A stretch of DNA of 64,000 nt from Euclidia mi. Lineage: Eukaryota; Arthropoda; Insecta; Lepidoptera; Erebidae. Location of the stretch: NCBI GenBank assembly GCA_944739405.2, contig OX123190.2:21488807-21552806 (forward strand). Direction: 5' to 3'. The notes below the pieces were generated by a model. It was not told where the DNA came from. It did not search any database and saw nothing but the letters and a program-made list of their open reading frames with translations. How positions within the stretch are numbered: position 1 is the first letter of the stretch; each line of letters opens with the position of its first letter. The translations under genes and the position numbers were made by a program. This document shows, piece by piece, positions 56,266 to 64,000 of this stretch.

Positions 56266-57587
56266 CATAGAGATATTAAGAATAGAGTGGCAGAGTGGGG
56301 CCTATTCGTGTTAATGATGTTCGAATCTGCTATTTATCAATCGCATGCTATGAACTATATGCTAAATTTTTTTAGCATGCTATTAAAAATGCTATAATAT
56401 ATCATGCTACCGTGCGAAGCGTCAACACCCTTTGTGTGACCGCTAGTTTTAGCACATGTACTTACGATTTAGCGTACTGTCGCGCTATCTATATTTGAAC
56501 GTAGGTTAATATAGCGTCGACAAACATGCTATTTGCCTAACGAGTCTGAAGACTTAACGCGTGGTGTGGGGCAGATAACATGGTGAACGGTAATGTTAAA
56601 CATGAATAAACAATACATATACATATTTGTACATTTCTTCTAAGTATAAAATGTAATCATTATGCACAACAAACTAAGTTTAACCAACTTATTAATAATA
56701 AATAAGTCAATTAATTTTCCTTCATACTTTTCAGGCTTAGGACTGTATATAATTATATTGAGTTATTTAAATCATTTTAACACACATGTATTATAGGATA
56801 ATTCATAGATACACAGTATTACGTGTCCTATCACAGATTTTTTTAATCAAACACAAAACACTTAACTTTTGAGAACGTAAAATAACTCGCGAACTTATAA
56901 TCCTACTTAAATCGCGCGAGCCGACGAACGGCTAAAATTCACGCGCTACGCAAGTTCACGTCTAGCTGCTCGCGTTAGCACGCGAAGACTGATCGCAAAT
57001 ATCGCAATTCGCAGCGCTGCGAACGTGCGAAGTGCGATATGCCGTCACGTCGGCGCGATGTTTGATTCTATATGCTATATGCTATTTTATAGCACGAACG
57101 AGAGCCGACTGAACTTGCTATTAGATGCGAAATAAAATTAGCGTGCTGTGCTATTGTGCTATATGCTATATTAACCACCATTAATTCGTGTCCGCCGGTG
57201 GGAGAGAGAACGCAACATTAAAGGCCCCCTGCATTTCTCTCTAACAATACATGCACAACATCAACATTACGCAGTGGCGTGCTACCTGTAACTATTATTT
57301 AAATCAGTTTATTAGTAATCAATAGTTTAAAAATTGTTTTTATTGATACACGAAGATAGTTTGAAGTGACAAAAAAGTTTATATATTTTTAAACTATTGA
57401 TTACTGATAAACTGATAGAAATAATAGTTACAGGTAGCACGCCATTGCGCAATGTTGATGTTGTGCATCTACTGTTAGAGAGAGATGCATGGGGCCTTTA
57501 ACCTGTAGCGTTCTCTCTCGCACCGACGGACACGACACAGTATTGAGTTAGGTACTGTTCTGCCACTCTATCCTTTATATCTCTATG
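56266..57587. mobile_element. hAT-like element, 1.3 kb, perfect 8-bp TSD
   Basis: CATAGAGATAT...ATAGAGTGGCAGA at the left is inverted at the right. GGTTGGAC flanks both ends (56258-56265 and 57588-57595). The right third is a foldback of about 190 bp per arm (57195-57530: CATGCACAACATCAACATTA and its complement). The left part is rich in TGCTAT strings. No transposase frame is present. Confidence 0.82.
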
Positions 57588-57864
57588 GGTTGGACTCCAG
57601 AATATAATTGATATCGACATTGAGCCGGTTAGAGGTAAATAATACATTACTGTAGATTTAGAAAAAATTTAAATTGATATTTTGTAATAAGTTACTTTCG
57701 ATTTTTTGCCAAATTAGTTTATTCCATAATGCAAATGCGGGCGAACATGGTAAAGCGGAAAATGTCCCTTGTATCATATAACAAAATATTCTCTGGTAGC
57801 CAATATCGATACTGTGTCGCTGTGAATGAAAGTACCGGACATGAATGGCACCATACATCATCAT

Positions 57865-58130
57865 CATCATCATATCAGCCAAACGACGTCCACTGCTGGA
57901 CATAGGCCTCCCCCAAGGTTCTCCACACAGACCGGTCTTGAACCGCCCGCATCCAACTGCCTCCCGCGATCTTGACTAGATCGTCGGTCCACCTTGCGGG
58001 GGGCCTACCTCTGCTGCGTCGTCCGGTACGAGGCCGCCATTCCAGAACCTTTCTGCCCAACGGCCATCGCTTCTTCGAGCTATGTCCTCTGGCCACTGCC
58101 CCTTCAGCTTGGCTATCCGGATAGCTAATG
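57865..58130 (-). pseudogene. RTE-type LINE C-terminus, split by a MITE
   Basis: The minus strand reads GRPPARWTDDLVKIAGGSWM then RAVQDRSVWRTLGEAYVQQW, the last residues of an RTE-like reverse transcriptase, ending in a short ATG/CAT microsatellite. The LINE resumes beyond 58623 (ATGTCGGCGATTTCTGATTT), so the element at 58131-58623 inserted into it. Confidence 0.78.
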
Positions 58131-58623
58131 GCCGGCGCCGACTGACGGCATGGCATGGCACGGCGCGGAACGTATTTCGTTAGCCCGAAAGACGCTTCGG
58201 CACCTCGCAGCATGCCGCGTCATACCGAGGCGTCCAATCGACTGGAATTTAGTATCAATAGCACTTCTTGCTGAAGATGAAGAACGACAAATACAAACTG
58301 ATCTGTCGAAGAGAAAACAATTCTGGATACATTATTTATGAGAACAAGATTTACTAACGGTGACTTCAGGAACTTATTTACCTACTGATTACGTCGTGGC
58401 ACACTGCAAGACGCCATGGCATGCCGCGGCGTCCAAGTGTGCCGCCGATGCCGCGACGTGCCGCGACGCGCCCCAAACGTCCCGCGGCATGCCACGGCGG
58501 GCTGCGATACGATTGTATCGAAATAAAGTAATATGAATTCTAAACTCATTGAAATAAGAATGAAAATGACTTGATCAGTAATAAAATCCTTTGCCATGCC
58601 GCGACGTCAGTGCGCGCCGGCCT
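58131..58623 (+). mobile_element. Harbinger-derived element inserted in the RTE LINE
   Basis: GGCCGGCGC..ACTGACG..GCATGGCA ends are inverted repeats. The plus strand encodes LLAEDEERQIQTDLSKRKQF then WIHYL, resembling the start of Harbinger transposases (acidic stretch, basic stretch, W-I/V-H-P). The interior is rich in TGCCGCG. The flanking bases (TAA left, TTA right) are compatible with a mutated 3-bp TSD. Confidence 0.62.
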
Positions 58624-58745
58624 TATGTCGGCGATTTCTGATTTGCACCATACATACCGTAATGAAACACACAGCTACACTGAAATATCATAAGGGGGTA
58701 AGAAAAATCATAATTGATTAATACATGTTATTTATTTGTTTTTTA

Positions 58746-58945
58746 TCTGTATGATATATAAAATCCTTGCGTTACTGATTGCCTGACAGATAAGCTACAG
58801 CCAAAATTATAAGGTGCAGGAAGCTGTTTGGCATGAATGTTCTTTGGGGATCGCAGGAGTGCACTAAGGACTTTCTTGAAATTCCCACGGGATCGGACAG
58901 AAACAGTTGAAAATATGTGCAGGTGTAGCAGCGGGCGTCCTCTCG
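58746..58945 (+). mobile_element. Non-autonomous Helitron-like element (copy 3)
   Basis: It begins A|TCTGTATGATATATAAAA and ends GTCCTCTCG|T, with one change from CTAG. The body matches copies at 20659 and 45994. Confidence 0.68.
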
Positions 58946-60000
58946 TTTATAAATAAAATTATTTTCTTCAACGTTTTATTGCTAGGAATTCTCGCATACA
59001 GTTGCTGTTCATGTTATCTGTTGGCAAAAAACATAATATAATTATTTTAACTGCTTATTTTCCTCAACATAGAGCAGGATGCAGCGGTTTTGGGTTTTAT
59101 GTAATCAGGTCTAAGTAAAGTAAGTTTGTCAAATATCGCTTTTCCTTTACTAGGTACAGACAAAATTGGTTCAATGTTTAATTTATTGACAAAAAAGTTT
59201 ATATATTTACAGACATATTTACAGACACGAGATAGTTTTAACAATGTTATCGTTTGTGGATGTCTCTATACATTATCTATATATCGATAACCCATATCGA
59301 CATTAGCAGTAACATCACTACTAACCTCTAATACGTAAATATGGAAAATTCCAAACTACGAAAATAACAACATTTAGGCCATAACGAAGCTAAAACCTGT
59401 TAAATTAACTATAAAAAGAACCTCTTGTAACAATATTTTGTACAAATACTAATCCTTTTCAACAATATAAATCATGACTTGTTACTTACTTGTGAAGAGT
59501 ACATTTGTGTTGATTATAGCTTTATCTTGCACTGCACAGTTCAAATCAACACTTAGGCATGATTTTACGATCTCTAGGAAAGCCTGAAGCACTGATTCAT
59601 CTGGTTTTTAGACATATTTATGCACAAAATCAAAATTAATATGTTCGATACACAACGATTTGACAGCAGGTGTACCAAAAACACTTGGCAAGCAATATGG
59701 CGACACTGGCACGATTGACATTTCTGATAAAAAATCACTATGATCAGTGTATTCAGTAACCTATGGCTATCTCTTTTTTCTAACAGAGATATCGCTAAGT
59801 AAAAACGAGACAACACTATGTTTGGTGGCTTTATGTCGATTTCATATATATTTCTATAACGTAAAGTATCCATATGTATTATTTGTCCACTCCATATTAT
59901 ATTCTTTTCTCAAAGGTACGATTTGACATTTAAATTACTGTCATTATAGTGGTGTACCAAATGTGATTGGAAAATCTGAAACAATTATTAAATAATATTC
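58946..60000. other. Intergenic, no gene seen
   Basis: AT-rich. Short frames at 59047-59244 and 59574-59873 show no domain, no biased codon use and no splice pattern. Confidence 0.45.
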
Positions 60001-60107
60001 AAAAATAGGTAGAGATTTTTTTTTTTTTGGGATTTTATGACCTGGTAACTGGACCTTTAGGTCAAATCTTATTTTATTTTAACGGACACTGCACATTCAC
60101 TTAATTT

Positions 60108-60626
60108 TTAAATTGTTTTAACAGTATTTTTAATGTATTTATATATCGGTTTGTAAGTATTTTTGTCTTTCAATAACTCTTCGAGTGGCGGCGGGCGGGA
60201 GAAAGAATCGCACTTAATGTTCACTTCACTGAGTTCACTAGCCAACACTAATCTGTCAAGCAGGAAGTTTTGACAGTCAAAGATAAGATGTGCAACGGTT
60301 CCTTGAGTTCCTTCTTGAGATTCACAATGTGGGCATGTATTGCTTGTAATAATGCCAAGTCTAGCAAGGTGTGACGGAGCAGTATTATGGCCAAAGCGCA
60401 ATCTATTTATCGTAGTGATAAAGTCTCGGCTGGCTTCCTTCAATCTATTGTACCAGGGTCTAACAGGTAATTCTTCTTGTATACGGCCGTAAAATTTTCC
60501 TTTAGTGTCTTGGTCTTTCTTCCACAATTCTAACCATAAGTTACAAACATTTTCATTAATACATTGCAAGAAGTCAGTCATAGGAATGTCCATTGCATTT
60601 CTAACATCAATAGCATTACTACCTTC
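60108..60626 (-). pseudogene. LINE ORF2 C-terminal part, after the RNase H domain
   Basis: The frame contains KDQDTKGKFYGRIQEELPVR, INRLRFGHNTAPSHLARLGI and a C-X2-C...H-X4 stretch with CPHCESQEGT..HLIFDC, typical of the end of RNase H-bearing non-LTR retrotransposons. It stops at 60108. It is the downstream half of the LINE whose upstream half is at 63415-63962; the element at 60631-63410 separates them. Confidence 0.78.
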
Positions 60627-61879
60627 ATATCGACTGTTTACTGGCAATAGGTCCTATCTGATTTTTTTGGATTTTCGGATTATTACTGCAATCGATCCTA
60701 TCTGACTCCCTTGTCCAGAGTAGATTTTAAGCGGGTATTGGTATATTTGAAATTCACGCTAAAATCAACGTCAAACGTAACGTCCTATCAGAGCCCCTTT
60801 TGAAATAAGAAGCAACAAGTACTATCTTCATGTTTTGACTTGTTCTTTGTGCAGTGTGTCTAGTGTTCGTAAGTATTTAAAGAAAACTGAAGCTTATCCT
60901 TCGCGAAATGTGATTCTGATGAATGCCAGTGATGGATAACTGTATTTTACGTCATCGCAAACAAAAACAAAGGTAAGATAACTTATGTTATAATATCAAA
61001 ATCATAGTTTAAAAAAGGTTTTAAGATAGGACTAATTGGAACATATTTTTACAGGCGAAGTATTAGGAGATAGGACTAATTACATCTAGCAAATGTATGA
61101 GATTGCCTGTTTTTTACTCATGTTTGTTTTATAAATGTGTTCTAAAATGCTTAATTTTTGTCATTCTTTTATAGGCAGCAATGTTACGAAGTGGTCGCGG
61201 CAAGCAATTAATTACCCTGATTTTAAATACTACTTAGGGAACAAAAGAAAATGAGACCAATAAAGAAAATCTGCCGGATGAAATGTAGTGGGTAAGTATT
61301 TTCTTTCATTATCTATCATTGCATCTAAACTCTTACGTAATTACCTATTTAATACCTACTGTTTCAATCTGTGTGCCTACCTAGACTATCGACTTACGTG
61401 CTTGCTTATTATCTATATTCCTAGCTTATCCTTTTAGTAGGTATGTCTTTTGCAATGCAGGTAGGTACTGTACAAGGTGTGATTATCCAGGAAAGTATCT
61501 ACCTAGGTCGTTCCTAGTACTACTAAGGTGCCTATGTAGGTAGGTTGCTGGACGGCTAATACGTGTGAAAAATGTCACCCAAACTACTTACCTACCTTCG
61601 CCTGTATCTACCTTTTTATAAACCCTATCTGTGTACCTTACCCAGATTACCTATACCTACCTATTTTCATACTGACTTAGCTTACTATCTATTTATCTTC
61701 CTATTTTATTACTTAGCAGCGGATTCTTGCTGGAGGCGGGAATCCTCTAATTAAAATACCTACAGTTGATGAATGTTATAATATTTAATATTTCAGGTAA
61801 AAATCATTAACCAAATTGAAGAATGTGAGACCTCTACACTGATTAATGACAAGGTGACTCCCTAAAACACAATAAATTT

Positions 61880-62900
61880 GTATGCTGACGTGAAGATACC
61901 TGAAGACCTAAAATTAATAAGCCACATTGGTGAAAGTTTCTCATCACTAGGCTTAGAGCCTGTTCTTGACTCAGATTTTAACGCATCCCTAAACCCGTCT
62001 CAAGATATCAGTTGATTCGATCCTTATGGCACTATGCTTGACGACGTTTTCAGAGACTTGACTGCAGATGAAACTTTTACTTCTGTACTTGCTGACGATG
62101 AAAGGCAGGCAGCGATAGCCGAGTGGATATACCAACAGTCTGCCATGCAGAGGGTATGAGGTTCGAATCCACGGCGCGCACCAATGATTTTTCAGAGTTA
62201 TGTACGAATTGAATTGTTAATTATCGCTTGTCCCGTGCCTCGGAGAGCACGTTAAGCCGTCGGTCCCGGTTGTCATGAAGATCTTTGACAGTCGTTACAG
62301 GGCGTCAGTGCCTTCTAAATAAACTGACACTAGTCTAAACCATGGAATATAGCTATCCCTTTGGGTTGCGGAGGTCAGACAGGCAGTCGCTCTGAAGAAA
62401 AGCTAATATTCAGCCAAATCCGGTTAGACTAGAAAGCGGACCCCAGATTGAAACTAGGATAACGCTAAGAAGATGGTGACTTGCTGGCAATAAAAGACAG
62501 GACGCTGGAACTAATAGTTGCGCTCAAAAAAATGTACAATACGAAGTCCCCCAGACAAACGCACAGTGTTGCGATAATAATGAGCATCCTGAGTCATCAA
62601 ATCCAAGTACAAGTATCACTGTACCACAACATGGTACAGACGAAGATCCTTATAATCATAATATGGACGAAGGACGAAAAAGAAGGAGAATTTCAGAGCC
62701 AGATCAATGGAAACGCAACGTAAATAAAACCTTAGAATGGAAGGAAAACTATATTTGGCGTTTACCAGAGAATCTGATGAAGTAATTCAAAACAAACCAA
62801 AACAGAGCCGTCGTATGAAAGAAACATGCAAAAGTAAAGTGTGTAAAAAATCGATGTATAGAGACACTGTGACAAGTTTACAGAAGAACAGAGAAAGGAA
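61880..62900 (+). pseudogene. Decayed transposon protein, disrupted by a SINE
   Basis: Pieces read LEPVLDSDFNASLNPSQDIS, DDVFRDLTADETFTSVLADD and, beyond the SINE, RKRRRISEPDQWKRNVNKTL and RRMKETCKSKVCKKSMYRDT. The R/K-rich start with W-K-R-N followed by a C-X3-C block resembles transposon-encoded proteins I know from many arthropods (..KWKRN..C..KC..KC..). Stops and frameshifts are frequent. I cannot name the family securely. Confidence 0.5.
62110..62478 (+). mobile_element. tRNA-derived SINE nested in the CGACTG element
   Basis: Head GCAGCGATAGCCGAGTGGAT, B box GGTTCGAATCC, body CACGTTAAGCCGTCGGTCCC and AACCATGGAATATAGCTATC, tail AACGCTAAGAAGATGGTG. The flanks (ACTTGCTGACGATGAAAGGC and ACTTGCTGGCAATAAAAGAC) agree at most positions, as expected of an ageing TSD. 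Confidence 0.78.
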
Positions 62901-63414
62901 TATTTGAACATTTCTGGCATGTTGATTGGAAAGAAAGAAAGGGTTTTGCACAGGTCACACAAAATGCTACGAAGAAAAACACGATTACAAATGAAGAATC
63001 TAGACGGGATTCTACTTTGGAATAATACTAAACAACGGATGTCAAGAAGGAAATTTACAAGTGTGCAGAGAAATGTTTTTAAATACTCTGGAAATCGGAT
63101 ATAGAATGATGCAGAATCTTTTAGAGAAAGAAGAAGTTTTGTGAAATTGCTGTAGGAAACAGCGAAAATTTAGGTTCAATATGTCCTATTTGTGTACGAA
63201 ATTTTCGTGCAATAAGTCCTAAGTCGCGCCTTGACGACTGCATTATAGATGTATAAAAGTTAAATATTATACTCAATAAAGAGTCTAAGATTACTAATGA
63301 CGTGTTTTTTTTTGTAATCCCTACGTGCCTCAGACTCATATTAAACACCTTTTTATCCGTCCTGAAAAGTTGGTAAAAATTAGTTAGGACCTTTTGCCAG
63401 TAAACAGTCGATAT

Positions 63415-63962
63415 GCGGTTTTATCAACTATTTCATTGCCATAGATACCTCGGTGTGAAGGTACCCACAGAAAAGCAATGCTTTTGTGCTTGAGGTAATA
63501 TTGATAAATTATTTCTTTGATGAAATATAGAATATAATTTGTCTTAAAAGAAACTGTAAGGTTAGTTAAGGCTTTAATCAAACTCAGTGAATCAGAAACA
63601 ATCAAAAAGTATTTGCTATTGTTAATTTGGCGAATATGTTTTAATGCCTGATAAACCGCATATGCCTCTGCAGTGAATATGGTGCATGTATTGTGTAGAA
63701 CAAAGCTTTGAGAGAATTGAATTTGTGGATCATATATAGCAGCACGCACATAATCACTTCCTTTACTGCCATCAGTGTAAATAACATAATAATTCTTATT
63801 ATCTGCCATAAACTGTAACATATCTAAATTGTTATTGATGGGATTTTGCAATTCTTTGACGGGATGTGTGATACACTGATAAGAGAAGGAGTAACATGGC
63901 CATGGGCATTGTTTTCTAATACCAGTAAAACTGTTTTCTGTTTCCAGCAATATTTTGGACAA
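63415..63962 (-). pseudogene. LINE RNase H domain, upstream half of an interrupted LINE
   Basis: RNase H motifs are in order: YVIYTDGSKGSDYVRAAIYD (first Asp), TIFTAEAYAVYQALKHI (Glu), FLIVSDSLSLIKALTNL (Asp) and FLWVPSHRGIYGNEIVDKTA (final Asp). The frame continues beyond the window on the right. Past DKTAY it enters the transposon. If that element is removed with one ATAT copy, DKTAY joins EGSNAIDVRNAM in frame. The reverse transcriptase must lie beyond 64000. Confidence 0.82.
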
Positions 63963-64000
63963 TGTTGGGGATTTACCATTTAAGAGAATCTCGCCTGTTG

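Larger units (their letters stand above)
60631..63410 (+). mobile_element. 2.78-kb DNA transposon with CGACTG termini and ATAT TSD
   Basis: CGACTGTTTACTGGCAATAG starts the element and TTTTGCCAGTAAACAGTCG ends it. ATAT flanks both sides (60627-60630 and 63411-63414). TCCTATCTGA-like strings recur near the left end (60652, 60695, 60781) and TAGGACTAATT at 61026 and 61071. The interior has decayed coding pieces (61880-62110 and 62680-62900) and a nested SINE. A 4-bp TSD that is not TTAA excludes piggyBac; the superfamily is not settled. Confidence 0.82.

Noticed and set aside
59574..59873. 99-aa minus-strand frame
   Set aside because: No domain, no splice partners and AT-rich codon use; consistent with chance.

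Overview
The window is nuclear DNA of a moth or butterfly (Lepidoptera). It is AT-rich, with short exons split by GT-AG introns. The interspersed repeats are ones I know from lepidopteran genomes: RTE-type LINE 3' ends, SINEs with a tRNA- or 5S-like head, Helitron ends of the A|TC...CTAG|T type, and Tc1/mariner, hAT and PIF/Harbinger elements. No bacterial genes, CRISPR arrays or operons are present.

Three host genes are supported by exon joins that keep frame throughout. (1) Minus strand, 264 to about 10820: the 5' part (10 coding exons, at least 464 residues) of a C2H2 zinc-finger protein running off the left edge. Two of its zinc-finger exons sit next to tandem arrays of partial copies of themselves. 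(2) Plus strand, 17758-26447: COG8, a Golgi tethering-complex subunit, complete in 7 exons (563 aa). (3) Minus strand, 26679-55611: RAD50, the DNA double-strand-break repair ATPase, complete in 22 exons (1304 aa), with Walker A, zinc hook, signature, Walker B and H-loop all intact. COG8 and RAD50 are convergent with only 231 bp between stop codons. COG8 and the zinc-finger gene are divergent across about 7 kb of transposon-filled DNA.

Nearly everything else is mobile DNA, in introns or beyond the RAD50 promoter. Many elements have readable target-site duplications (TSDs): hAT-type with 8-bp TSDs at 7389, 26958, 46526 and 56266; PIF/Harbinger-type with TTA/TAA TSDs at 11853, 12577, 14420, 47200 and 49719; a Tc1 (31623-35438) containing a jockey-like LINE; a mariner (52742-54054); and four Helitron-like elements. 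A 2.78-kb element (60631-63410) with CGACTG termini and an ATAT TSD interrupts a LINE, whose reading frame closes again if the element is excised. A decayed YqaJ-type exonuclease lies in a RAD50 intron.

The most interesting signals are the zinc-finger array of four intronic part-exon copies (each frame-neutral, with a full acceptor and a possible donor), the ATAT-TSD transposon, the YqaJ remnant, modular SINEs sharing one body under different heads, and several near-perfect hairpins with tiny loops.
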